This document shows positions 1 to 6,897 of a stretch of DNA of 7,189 nt, piece after piece. The DNA comes from Chitinophaga pinensis (GTDB taxonomy: Bacteria; Bacteroidota; Bacteroidia; SXHM01): positions 1-7,189 of the forward strand of contig CAMDBK010000156.1 in the NCBI GenBank assembly GCA_945889235.1, in the 5' to 3' direction. The translations under genes were made by a program, and so were the position numbers. The notes under the pieces were generated by a model, which ran no database searches, was not told the origin of the DNA, and saw nothing but the letters and a program-made list of their open reading frames with translations. Position 1 is the stretch's first letter; each line of letters opens with the position of its first letter.

Positions 1-1082
1 CGACAAACAACAGACAATGAAACAACTTAAATTAATAGCGACTTTTACATTTATACTTATGACAAGTTATTGTTTCGCAACGACCATTGCGGACACGATA
101 TTAATTAAATCACATTTGACTTCTATAACAAAAACAGGAGAATTCAGGACATACAAAAACATTGACCAACTTAACAAGACAGCGGACTATATTAAATCTG
201 TTTTTAGTCAATATTCAGACAGCATTTTCATACAAGAATATTCAGTAAATGGACAAGTTTATAAAAATGTAATCTGTTCATTTGGGACAGAAAATAAAAA
301 GAGAATTATTGTTGGAGCACATTATGACGTTTGCGACAATCAAGAAGGAGCTGACGACAATGCAAGCGGTGTTGTTGGACTACTTGAACTTTCTCGACTG
401 TTAAAAGGACAAAAATTAAATCAACGCATTGACCTTGTTGCTTACTCTTTGGAAGAACCTCCATATTTTAGGACTGAATATATGGGCAGTTACATTCATG
501 CAAAATCTCTTGTTGACAACAAGACAGAAGTTTACGGAATGATTTCACTTGAAATGATTGGCTACTTTAAAGACGAGAAAAAATCACAATCATATCCTAT
601 TGGACTACTTTCTCTTTTCTATGGCAATAAAGGAAACTATATAACCCTTGTAAAAAAGTTTAGTGCTGGACAATTCACAAGAAAATTTTGTCGAAAGTAT
701 AAAGCAACAAAAGCCATCAGGACAAAAAAGTTTACGGCTCCACCAGTTTTGCCAGGCATTGACTTTTCCGACCATTTGAATTATTGGAAATTTGGTTTTA
801 GTGCTTTAATGATTACAGATACATCCTTTTTTAGAAACAATAATTATCATGAACCAACTGACACAATGGAAACTCTTGACATTAAACGCATGGCAAAAGT
901 GATTGACGGTGTATTTAACACATTGACGACACTATGACGAAAGAAAGAAAAACGCCCTATAACAGCACATTGGCAATAGGCGGGGTTTCGTCTCCGCTTG
1001 ACAGTTTTGAGGTAGCCGAAAGTTCAGTTCTCCGAACAAACTTTTGTGCTGAAAAGCCCGCCCATCGCCAATCTGCAAAACG
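1..1082 (+). mobile_element. Gene cassette 1 (partial, left end outside window)
   Basis: This is the right part of an integron-like cassette carrying the M28 peptidase gene and ending in the attC-like site at 956-1089. The cut point inferred from the other cassettes lies between G1082 and T1083. The R'' box of the terminal site is CCTATAAC (956-963), so if the cassette follows the rule seen in its neighbours its missing left end should begin GTTATAGG just upstream of base 1. The left end is not visible, so single-gene content is inferred. Confidence 0.6.
17..937 (+). CDS. Secreted M28-family zinc metallopeptidase
   Basis: The 306-residue product is a probable exported aminopeptidase-type enzyme of family M28, which hydrolyses peptide bonds with two co-catalytic zinc ions. 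Residues 1-21 form a signal peptide (KQLK, hydrophobic core, probable cleavage after CFA); there is no convincing lipobox. The family motifs appear in order: GAHYDV with zinc ligand His102, GADDNASG with bridging Asp113, the Glu146-Glu147 pair (general base and ligand), Glu179 in LEMIG, and His278 in YHEPTDT. The third acidic ligand is Glu, where Aeromonas aminopeptidase has Asp; this variation is known in the family. The length fits a bare catalytic domain without accessory domains. ATG at 17 is chosen because it begins the signal peptide. The gene stands alone, followed after 18 bases by an attC-like site. Substrate is unknown; a glutaminyl-cyclase-like member of the fold cannot be fully excluded. 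Confidence 0.9.
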   Translation: MKQLKLIATFTFILMTSYCFATTIADTILIKSHLTSITKTGEFRTYKNIDQLNKTADYIKSVFSQYSDSIFIQEYSVNGQVYKNVICSFGTENKKRIIVGAHYDVCDNQEGADDNASGVVGLLELSRLLKGQKLNQRIDLVAYSLEEPPYFRTEYMGSYIHAKSLVDNKTEVYGMISLEMIGYFKDEKKSQSYPIGLLSLFYGNKGNYITLVKKFSAGQFTRKFCRKYKATKAIRTKKFTAPPVLPGIDFSDHLNYWKFGFSALMITDTSFFRNNNYHEPTDTMETLDIKRMAKVIDGVFNTLTTL

Positions 1083-1089
1083 TTATCGG
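956..1089 (+). repeat. attC-like recombination site 1
   Basis: This is a 134-bp imperfect inverted repeat. The outer boxes are CCTATAAC (956-963) and GTTATCGG (1082-1089). The stem arms 969-984 and 1057-1072 pair in 14 of 16 positions, joined by a loop of about 72 nt. The spacer between outer box and stem is 5 nt on the left and 9 nt on the right, giving the asymmetry expected of attC sites that fold as a single strand. The loop core TTTGAGGTAGCCGAAAGT (1006-1023) resembles the loop cores of sites 2 and 3, and TCTCCG is repeated at 991 and 1029 around it. Integrase would cut between G1082 and T1083. The box CTATAAC departs from the classical RYYYAAC, so this is a divergent attC type. Confidence 0.75.
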
Positions 1090-1191
1090 TAACTCTACGA
1101 CCGACCGTGCTAATATCCAACGGACTGACTTAGGACAAACATTTCAAGAGTGTTTTCTCCACCGCTTTGTTAATAAGTTTATCAGTTTTTA

Positions 1192-1223
1192 TTTGCGGAC
1201 AATTGCGAGGACAATTACTTTTG
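1192..1223 (+). promoter_or_regulatory. Bacteroidota-type promoter of the R-M operon
   Basis: TTTG at 1192-1195 (the -33 element) and TACTTTTG at 1216-1223 (a full match to the -7 consensus TAnnTTTG) are separated by 20 nt. Transcription should start near 1230, giving a leader of about 20 nt before the ATG at 1252. A weaker alternative is TTTG 1166-1169 with TTTATTTG 1188-1195. No comparable element was seen between the controller and methyltransferase genes, so this promoter probably serves all four genes. Confidence 0.65.
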
Positions 1224-1237
1224 GACACTAATTGTCC
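1197..1237 (+). promoter_or_regulatory. Operator boxes (C-box-like) for the HTH controller
   Basis: GGACAATT occurs at 1197-1204 and again at 1209-1216, one helical turn (12 bp) apart, and its exact inverse AATTGTCC at 1230-1237; a partial GGACA copy starts at 1223 and forms a small palindrome with TGTCC at 1233-1237. The two direct copies fill the spacer between the -33 and -7 elements, and the inverted copy covers the expected start point. Such boxes before a small HTH gene in an R-M locus are what controller (C) proteins bind. Overlap with the promoter suggests autorepression at high occupancy. Binding is inferred. Confidence 0.6.
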
Positions 1238-1251
1238 TGAACAAATTTACA

Positions 1252-1563
1252 ATGATAAAGAGAGAAACATTTGGCGAAACCATCCGACAACTAAGAGAGA
1301 CAAGCGGATTGCCTCTTAGAAAAGTTGCAGCACATCTTGACATTGACCCGTCAACCTTAGGAAAGATTGAACGCAACGAAAGAACAGCAACAAAAGAAAT
1401 GATAGAAAAACTTGCAGAAATCCTTGGTGCAAGCACCAAGGATTTACTGGTATCATTTCTTAGCGACAAAGTTGCGTATCAACTCCACGAAGAAGATTGC
1501 ACAAAGGATGTATTCAAAGTTGCAGAAGAAAAAATCAAATACTTAAAGAAACAAAAATCGTAA
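1252..1563 (+). CDS. XRE-family HTH controller of the R-M operon (C-protein-like)
   Basis: This 103-residue cytoplasmic DNA-binding protein has an N-terminal Cro/C1-type helix-turn-helix domain (about residues 8-66). The HTH proper is near residues 22-44, with LRKVAAHL as the first helix and PSTLGKIERNER as the recognition helix region. The remaining 35 residues are charged and probably helical, ending in a lysine-rich tail. Size, fold and place as first gene, four bases before a methyltransferase, fit the controller proteins of type II R-M systems, which bind boxes before their own gene to delay or limit restriction. Repeated GGACAATT boxes stand directly upstream. No clear Shine-Dalgarno sequence precedes the ATG, as is common in Bacteroidota. 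The fold is clear; the regulatory role is inferred from context, and the C-terminal tail is longer than in the shortest C proteins. Confidence 0.87.
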   Translation: MIKRETFGETIRQLRETSGLPLRKVAAHLDIDPSTLGKIERNERTATKEMIEKLAEILGASTKDLLVSFLSDKVAYQLHEEDCTKDVFKVAEEKIKYLKKQKS

Positions 1564-1567
1564 CGAT

Positions 1568-2839
1568 ATGCCAGCAAAAGCAAAAGTCAAACCTTACAAG
1601 GAACTTGAAGAAGAAGATGTTTTAACTCTTGTTGAAGAACCTTACCAGTTGAAACTTGGTGAGAACCCAGACGACATTGATGTTGCCTTACTTGATGAAC
1701 CAAAAAACATTTGGGATAAATCTGTAAAGGTTGAAGAGAACGGATATTACTGGAAGAAAGACCCTTTCATCACGAAAGGAAAATTACTAACCAACGGCAA
1801 GCCGTTGGTTGTTGAACTCTTTTGCGGTTGCGGTGGAACTTCATTAGGTTTTGAAATGGCAGGATTTGAAATAGCAATTGGTTGCGACATTCATCAACCA
1901 TCAATCACAACTTTCAAAACAAATCACCCAAATGTTTTTTCTGTTTTAGGTGATGTAAAAAAAGTAAATCCAAATTCATTCAAACAAATTTTGGACGGCA
2001 GACAAGTTGATGTTCTCATTGGTGGAGTTCCTTGTCAGGGCTTTTCCCTCAACAATCGCAAGCGACATCAAGCAGACGAAAGAAATCTACTCTACAAAGA
2101 ATTTATCCGTTTCGTAAAATTATTAAACCCGAAAGTGGTAGTTCTGGAAAATGTTTCGGGGATGAAAAGCACAGGAGATTTTGTAACCGATATTGAAAAC
2201 GAGATTAGTGAGGCAGGCAACATGAAAGTAAAAAGCAAATTACTTTTTGCACCTGACTATGGAGTTCCACAATCACGGACACGATTAGTTTTTGTTGGAG
2301 TAAGAGGCGGTGAAGAATTTGATTTTAATAAAATCAAAAAGACACATGGACCAACAACTAAGAAACCGTATGTGACTGTTAAAGATGCAATCGGAGATTT
2401 GCCAAGTTTGCAACCAAACCAAGTTGCAGTTGCTTACACAAAAAAACCTACAACGGATTATCAAAAGTTGATGAGGAAAGATGTGAAAGAAAACAAGCTG
2501 ACAAATCATAAAGCACCAAACCACCCGAAAGAAGTAATTGCAAAAATTAAGAACACAAAACCTGGGCTACCCATGTATCCGAAATTCAAACAGAGAATTC
2601 GGTTAGCGTGGGATATACAAAGTCCGACACAAGTTTCAGGAGGAATAAGACCACAGTTTCAATTCGGACATCCTCAAGACAACAGGGGTTTGACAATTCG
2701 TGAAAGATGCAGATTGCAAAGTTTTCCTGACAACTTCGTTGTCAGCGGTGGAATTGTTCAAGGCAGAGTGCAAACAGGAAATGCAGTTCCGCCTCTTTTA
2801 GCAAAAGCAGTCGCATTAGCAATCAAAAAATATTTATGA
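1568..2839 (+). CDS. C5-cytosine DNA methyltransferase (type II R-M)
   Basis: The 423-residue enzyme transfers a methyl group from S-adenosylmethionine to carbon 5 of cytosine in a specific DNA site, protecting the host from the partner nuclease. All main motifs are present in order: motif I FCGCGG (85-90, cofactor binding), motif IV PCQGFS with catalytic Cys156, motif VI ENV (194-196), motif VIII QSRTR (235-239), motif IX RERCRLQSFPDNF (378-390) and motif X GNAVPP (404-409). The target-recognition region should lie between VIII and IX, about 245-375; its sequence does not let me name the recognised site. An acidic extension of about 78 residues precedes motif I, longer than in minimal enzymes such as M.HhaI, and I do not recognise it. 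The gene starts 4 nt after the controller and overlaps the next gene by ATGA, so translation is probably coupled. Confidence 0.97.
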   Translation: MPAKAKVKPYKELEEEDVLTLVEEPYQLKLGENPDDIDVALLDEPKNIWDKSVKVEENGYYWKKDPFITKGKLLTNGKPLVVELFCGCGGTSLGFEMAGFEIAIGCDIHQPSITTFKTNHPNVFSVLGDVKKVNPNSFKQILDGRQVDVLIGGVPCQGFSLNNRKRHQADERNLLYKEFIRFVKLLNPKVVVLENVSGMKSTGDFVTDIENEISEAGNMKVKSKLLFAPDYGVPQSRTRLVFVGVRGGEEFDFNKIKKTHGPTTKKPYVTVKDAIGDLPSLQPNQVAVAYTKKPTTDYQKLMRKDVKENKLTNHKAPNHPKEVIAKIKNTKPGLPMYPKFKQRIRLAWDIQSPTQVSGGIRPQFQFGHPQDNRGLTIRERCRLQSFPDNFVVSGGIVQGRVQTGNAVPPLLAKAVALAIKKYL

Positions 2840-4071
2840 AATATAGAATTTGGTATAGCACAGAAAGTTTTGCAGATTACATAATCGCAAAAACAGACCT
2901 CAAAAATAAATCCTTTGAGAAACGGAAAATGTATGAGAGTGATGCGAACAACGCAAAGAACTTTCATTCTTTGCCTGACCACATCAAGCAAATACTTTAT
3001 CTTGATGCACCCGACATAATTGTTGAGTTGGACACAGAACCAATCTTCTCAATTGAAGTAACAACAGAAGCGGGAACTGGTCACAACGCATTTCAAAGAT
3101 TTGCACGACTTGCAGCATCAGTAGAAAATAATGTTCCTGCATTTTACATTTATCCTGAGGCAGCAATCATTCACAGAACAAAAGGGAGCACAACAAAGTG
3201 GGACACACTAAATCCTCTTGTGTTCAAAGCTCTTGATGATGTAATGAGCATTTACAAAATTCCTGCATTGCTTTATTATTTTCCTTCCGATTATAGAACT
3301 CATGCAAATGCAATGACTTCACCGAACCTTAAAGCAAAAGGTTTGCGTTTTGACAGCAACAGAAATTTTGCTGGAAGTCCTGACAGCACACATTCAGAAA
3401 TGAAATTGATGTTTGATGCAATGAATGAAATTATTACTGTAGTTGAACAAGTTGGTGTAATTCAAGGAAGAGATAAACTTTTAGGCAAACGAACATTGCA
3501 AACAAGAAAATCACTTATGCAAAGTGAGTATGCAGCGAAAGGTGGCAATCTTAAAATGTCTCCGTTAACTGCAACAGAAAAAGTTCCGACTAAATACCTA
3601 CTCAATTATCTTTCACAATACGAAACAGGTGGTTATAAAATTGGAGAACTTTTAAGGAGCAGAGATGAAACAATAATTTACAAAGTAGATGCTGGATTTA
3701 GAGGCGACCCATATCCTGGGGCTTTAGCAGCTATTGACTATTTGCTTTGTAGAGAGGGGAAATCTTTTGAAGAAAGAAAATACAATCTTGTAATGGCTTG
3801 GGGAGATTTGACAGTTGACACAAAAGGAAAAACTTTAAAATTGGTAAGTAAGAAAAGCACAGTAAATGATTTTTGTAAAGCAGTAAAAGCAAGCGAAAAC
3901 AAGAACTTGCTTTCAAAAAAATACAATCAAATTCCGAGTAGCGAAATTCCAAGATACTATATGCAAGTTCGCTACGGTTCAATGTTTTCAAAAGTGAAAC
4001 ACATTAGAGTGTTTTCATATTTCGCAGACGCAATTTTATTTCCTGACGGAGCATTATGGAGAGACGCATGA
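2836..4071 (+). CDS. Putative restriction endonuclease, large subunit (PD-ExT variant)
   Basis: I do not recognise a named family for this 411-residue protein. Position directly after a DNA methyltransferase, with an ATGA start-stop overlap (2836-2839), suggests the restriction partner. A nuclease-like signature is visible at residues 59-76: Pro59-Asp60, a hydrophobic strand, then Glu74-Val-Thr76. It resembles PD-(D/E)XK with Thr in place of the catalytic Lys, followed by TGHNAFQRFAR (81-91), whose Gln87 or Arg88 might compensate. A second conserved-looking block is FRGDPYPGALAAIDYLLCR (288-306), and a hydrophobic or aromatic stretch lies near 390-405. There is no signal peptide or membrane segment, so it should be cytoplasmic. 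It ends in an ATGA overlap with another PD-ExK gene, raising a two-subunit enzyme. It could instead be a specificity or regulatory subunit without catalysis. Confidence 0.65.
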   Translation: MKYRIWYSTESFADYIIAKTDLKNKSFEKRKMYESDANNAKNFHSLPDHIKQILYLDAPDIIVELDTEPIFSIEVTTEAGTGHNAFQRFARLAASVENNVPAFYIYPEAAIIHRTKGSTTKWDTLNPLVFKALDDVMSIYKIPALLYYFPSDYRTHANAMTSPNLKAKGLRFDSNRNFAGSPDSTHSEMKLMFDAMNEIITVVEQVGVIQGRDKLLGKRTLQTRKSLMQSEYAAKGGNLKMSPLTATEKVPTKYLLNYLSQYETGGYKIGELLRSRDETIIYKVDAGFRGDPYPGALAAIDYLLCREGKSFEERKYNLVMAWGDLTVDTKGKTLKLVSKKSTVNDFCKAVKASENKNLLSKKYNQIPSSEIPRYYMQVRYGSMFSKVKHIRVFSYFADAILFPDGALWRDA

Positions 4072-4517
4072 CAGAAGAACAACTAACAAAAACAATTCTT
4101 GACTGGCTTGAAACAAGCGGTTGGAAAATTATCTGCTTTGACTTTCCGCAAAGCGGAACAGGAGTTTCGTTGCACCCAAACGAAGATGTTAGAACAACAA
4201 AAAACAAAGGAGCAATACTTCCCGACATTGTTGCACATAAAGGCAAGACGGTTGTTTTCTTTGAAAACAAAGACCGTTTTGTTTTAGATGATTTTGTAAA
4301 AGTTGGAGAACTAAAAACCAGTAACGACTACTCAAACTCTATTCAAAAGCTTTTGAATGAAGTGACCTACACAAAAATATTTTACGGTGTTGGTTTGCCT
4401 CTTACTGACAATATAGAAAAGAAAACGGAAGAAAATAAAGAGAAGATTGACTTTGCAGTTTTCGTTTCAGCGGACAAAAAGATTTCCGTTAAACATCAAA
4501 CTGCAACTATATTTTAA
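4068..4517 (+). CDS. Small PD-(D/E)XK nuclease, probable second restriction subunit
   Basis: The 149-residue protein shows a canonical PD-(D/E)XK core: Pro52-Asp53 in ILPDIVA, a hydrophobic strand, then Glu66-Asn-Lys68 in FFENKDR. An upstream helix has Glu3-Glu4 that could supply the extra acidic residue. This fold cuts DNA with Mg2+ in many restriction enzymes. An ATG at 4056 would add four residues, but 4068 is preferred: it recreates the ATGA overlap seen at the previous junction and has GGAGAG (4058-4063) just upstream as ribosome binding site. The protein is short for a stand-alone type II enzyme with its own recognition domain, so it probably works with the 411-residue neighbour. A Vsr mismatch nuclease was considered because of size and neighbourhood, but its motifs are absent. 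The fold is fairly sure; the subunit role is inferred. Confidence 0.72.
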   Translation: MTEEQLTKTILDWLETSGWKIICFDFPQSGTGVSLHPNEDVRTTKNKGAILPDIVAHKGKTVVFFENKDRFVLDDFVKVGELKTSNDYSNSIQKLLNEVTYTKIFYGVGLPLTDNIEKKTEENKEKIDFAVFVSADKKISVKHQTATIF

Positions 4518-4544
4518 TGACAATTCGGGCAGACAGAAGAGCTA

Positions 4545-4678
4545 CCGATAACAAGGGGTTTGCAATAGCGGGGGTGCTGTGCTTCGTAGAAACTTTTGTG
4601 GTTGGTGAAAGTGTTGTGCTTCGTATGAATGGTAGTGCTTATTCACCCCGCCATCGCAAACCCCCGAAACGTTATGCG
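4545..4678 (+). repeat. attC-like recombination site 2
   Basis: This inverted repeat is 134 bp, the same length as site 1. Outer boxes are CCGATAAC (4545-4552) and GTTATGCG (4671-4678). The stem arms are 4555-4576 and about 4644-4664: GGGGTTTGC pairs exactly with GCAAACCCC, and GCGGGG with CCCCGC, with A/G variants between. The outer spacers are 2 nt on the left and 6 nt on the right, keeping the 4-nt asymmetry of site 1. In the loop, TGTGCTTCGTA is repeated exactly at 4578 and 4615, flanking the core TTTGTGGTTGGTGAAAGTGT (4595-4614). The predicted cut is between G4671 and T4672. An open frame across the site (4517-4795) is not considered a gene. Confidence 0.78.
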
Positions 4679-4830
4679 TCACCAATGGCGCAGTGCAAGC
4701 TCGAAACTTTTGGAATTCTAATGAGCTTCACCTTGCAAAATTACATGATGGTTTTTATAAATATTCAAAACCTGAGAAAGCTGTTCGGTATTTAAGGTAC
4801 TCTTGTTTTGTAAGATTTTTCAAATAATTA
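4679..4830 (+). other. Leader of cassette 3, no convincing gene
   Basis: Between site 2 and the promoter no gene with a credible start is seen. One frame stays open from the cassette edge to a TAA at 4825-4827 and reads protein-like at its end (LHDGFYKYSKPEKAVRYL), but it has no ATG, only GTG at 4693. It may be the tail of a decayed gene or chance. Confidence 0.3.
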
Positions 4831-4862
4831 TTTGCACTTTTGACACCTATCATTTATTTTTG
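4831..4862 (+). promoter_or_regulatory. Bacteroidota-type promoter of the beta-helix gene
   Basis: TTTG (4831-4834) and TATTTTTG (4855-4862) match the -33 and -7 consensus with a 20-nt spacer, the same spacing as the R-M promoter. Expected transcription start is near 4869, about 30 nt before the ATG at 4900. This argues against an in-frame ATG at 4840, which would lie inside the promoter. Confidence 0.65.
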
Positions 4863-4899
4863 TCAGGATTTCATAATTCAACAACTAAAAACAAACTCT

Positions 4900-6792
4900 A
4901 TGCTTAAATTAACAACGGTTTTACTATTGCTTTTGGGATACCATCATTCGTTTGCAACCAATTATTATGTCAGTATTACAGGAAGCGATTCAAATAACGG
5001 AACAAGTACAAGCACACCCTGGCAAACGATTTCAAAAGTGAATACAGTTAATTTCTCACCCGGTGATAATCTCTATTTTAAAGGAGGTGAAACTTTTCCG
5101 GGAAATATTTATTTGAGCAGCAGTGATGGCAATAGCGCTACGATTATTTTTACCATATCTTCTTATGGAACCGGCAGGGCTACCATAAATGCGGGCAATA
5201 GTTATGGAATTTCCGCCTACAACACGCAAGGAATTCGGATCGAAAATTTGATTCTGAATGGTTCCGGAATGAGTACCAATACACAAGATGGTTTGAGTTT
5301 TTATGCCGACCTGGCGGGAAATGTGAAGCTAAAAGGTTTGAGTTTTGATAATATCGAAGTCAGGAATTTCGGGAAAACAGGTGTAAAAATCGGCTCGTGG
5401 AATGGGAATACCGGCTACGAAAATATGACTCTGAATAATTTAGTTGTTTACGACAATTTATGGGACGGGATTTTGGTCTATGGTTTTATTGGCTATAATA
5501 ACTATGTGGGCTATCCTCACAAAAATGTAACGATTACAAATTGTGTTTCTTACAATAACCCCGGTATTGCAGACCCCAATGCAATTCGTGGAAACGGAAT
5601 TGTATTGAGTAATACAGATGGCGGTCTAATACAAAACTGTAAGGCCTACAACAACGGGGCAAACAATGTGCATTGCGGGGGACCGGGCGGAATATGGGTA
5701 TATGATGCGAAGGGTATTATCATTCAATATAATGAAAGCTACAGCAATCATAGTACAAGCACTTGTGATGGATTGGGTTTTGACTTAGACGGAGGTTCTA
5801 TCAATTGTATCATGCAATACAATTATTCACATGACAATGATGGTGGTGGTTTTTTGATGGGACAAATGGCAAATGGTCGTCCCTGGAAAAACAATATTTG
5901 CCGGTATAATGTCAGCCAAAACGATGGAAGACATAATGCCGCAGCAATTACACTTTTTAAGGAAGGAGCTACCACTGTTATGGATAGTTGTTTTGTGTAT
6001 AATAACACTGTCTATATTACTCCTGCTGCAAATAATAACAGCGAGGCGGCTTTCAAAATTACGACTTGGTACACGGGTATCACAAACGTAAAAGTATATA
6101 ACAATATTTTTGTTACAACGGGAGGTGTGCCGTTGGTAGATGTGCCTTCGGGCTACTCAGGTTATTTTGCGGGGAATTTATATTGGTCATCCGGTTCTAC
6201 TTTTCTTATAAAGTATCAAGGCGCAAATTATAATTCACTGAGTGCCTGGCGTACTGCTACCAACAATGAAATGGTTGGTTCAACGGCTACAGGCATTACC
6301 GCAGACCCATTGCTGACGAGCATTGGCGCAGGTGGCACTCTTAATCCTAATCCAACCAACACCCTTACCGCTTATCAATTACAAACAGGCTCGGCTGCCA
6401 TTGATTCAGGCTTAAACCTTGCTTCCACTTTTGGAATGAGCATAGGTGCTAATGATTACTGGGGTGACCCTACTTTATCAGGTAGTAATTATGATATAGG
6501 CGCAGATGAAACAGGAAGTATAACAAATTTTAATGCCCCCACCCCTGCAGGCAATTTATTAGCTTCCAATATTTATCCCAACCCTGTTCAGCAACAACTC
6601 CATATAAAAGATGACCAACAACTTATCGGTTCTGTTTATACAATCTATGACAATATCGGAAGAATGATATTAAGCGGCAGAATAGATGCTGAAAATATTG
6701 CCATTGATATGAGCAATTTTAAAACGGGAGTTTACCTGTTACGCCTTGGCGATAACCATTTAACACAAACTTTTAAAGTAATAAAAGAATAG
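4900..6792 (+). CDS. Secreted parallel beta-helix protein with T9SS type A sorting domain
   Basis: The 630-residue product is exported and probably cell-surface or extracellular. Residues 1-19 are a signal peptide (MLKL, poly-Leu core, cleavage after SFA). The mature part opens with YYVSITGSDSNNGTS and PGDNLYFKGGE, typical of right-handed parallel beta-helix (pectate-lyase-like) proteins. About residues 80-480 are Asn-rich coils with recurring I-x-N-x and Y-N-N steps. SAAIDSG (498-504) and YDIGADE (531-537) are the usual closing motifs of such domains. Residues 555-630 form the type A sorting domain: YPNPV (559-563), IYDNIGRMILSG, GVYLLRL (610-616) and the end TFKVIKE. The T9SS would move it across the outer membrane. 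Polysaccharide binding or cleavage is plausible for the fold, but I see no assignable active site. ATG 4900 is chosen over the frame's first ATG at 4840 because of the signal peptide and promoter. Confidence 0.92.
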   Translation: MLKLTTVLLLLLGYHHSFATNYYVSITGSDSNNGTSTSTPWQTISKVNTVNFSPGDNLYFKGGETFPGNIYLSSSDGNSATIIFTISSYGTGRATINAGNSYGISAYNTQGIRIENLILNGSGMSTNTQDGLSFYADLAGNVKLKGLSFDNIEVRNFGKTGVKIGSWNGNTGYENMTLNNLVVYDNLWDGILVYGFIGYNNYVGYPHKNVTITNCVSYNNPGIADPNAIRGNGIVLSNTDGGLIQNCKAYNNGANNVHCGGPGGIWVYDAKGIIIQYNESYSNHSTSTCDGLGFDLDGGSINCIMQYNYSHDNDGGGFLMGQMANGRPWKNNICRYNVSQNDGRHNAAAITLFKEGATTVMDSCFVYNNTVYITPAANNNSEAAFKITTWYTGITNVKVYNNIFVTTGGVPLVDVPSGYSGYFAGNLYWSSGSTFLIKYQGANYNSLSAWRTATNNEMVGSTATGITADPLLTSIGAGGTLNPNPTNTLTAYQLQTGSAAIDSGLNLASTFGMSIGANDYWGDPTLSGSNYDIGADETGSITNFNAPTPAGNLLASNIYPNPVQQQLHIKDDQQLIGSVYTIYDNIGRMILSGRIDAENIAIDMSNFKTGVYLLRLGDNHLTQTFKVIKE

Positions 6793-6897
6793 AGTAAAGC
6801 GTAACTCTACAATCGCCATTACCAATAGGCGTAATCTTCCTGAACAAACGGACTGCGGACTTCAAACAGTAAAGCTTTGTATCAGCAACTTGGCGAA
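6793..6897 (+). other. 3' flank of beta-helix gene, possible decayed site
   Basis: This non-coding stretch has a hairpin CGCCATT (6814-6820) against AATAGGCG (6824-6831, one bulged A) about 20 nt after the stop codon. No T-run follows, so it is a poor terminator. CAATAGGCG (6823-6831) is identical to part of the left stem of site 1 (974-982), and GCGTAAC (6799-6805) has the form of an R'' box, so this may be a remnant of an older attC-like site. The evidence is slight. Confidence 0.3.

Larger units (their letters stand above)
1083..4671 (+). mobile_element. Gene cassette 2: restriction-modification module
   Basis: This is a complete 3,589-bp integron-like cassette. Its left end with the preceding G reads GTTATCGGTA (1082-1091), and the exact reverse complement TACCGATAAC stands at 4543-4552 as the R'' box of its own terminal site. 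Inside are one promoter with operators and four co-oriented genes: HTH controller, C5 methyltransferase and two nuclease-like proteins. Classical cassettes carry one promoterless gene; this one carries an autonomous operon. Excision would give a circle holding methylation, restriction and their control together. Mobility is inferred from structure; no integrase gene is in the window. Confidence 0.75.

Noticed and set aside
932..1231. Open frames on both strands (932-1120 minus, 1046-1231 plus)
   Set aside because: They cover site 1 and the controller promoter, have no recognisable domain and no start signal.
2285..2991. Minus-strand open frames inside the methyltransferase and nuclease genes
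   Set aside because: They are shadows of well-supported coding sequence, with no domains and odd composition.
4068..4517. Vsr mismatch endonuclease beside a C5 methyltransferase
   Set aside because: Size and context fit, but the zinc-binding and histidine motifs of Vsr are absent, while a plain PD-x12-ENK motif is present.
4517..4795. 92-aa open frame on the + strand
   Set aside because: It runs through both arms and the loop of site 2, and its composition reflects the repeat; such frames across attC-like repeats are translation artefacts.
4840..4899. Upstream in-frame ATG for the beta-helix gene
   Set aside because: It would put 20 extra residues before the signal peptide and start inside the predicted promoter.
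6814..6831. Rho-independent terminator after the beta-helix gene
   Set aside because: The hairpin is short with a bulge and no T-run follows.
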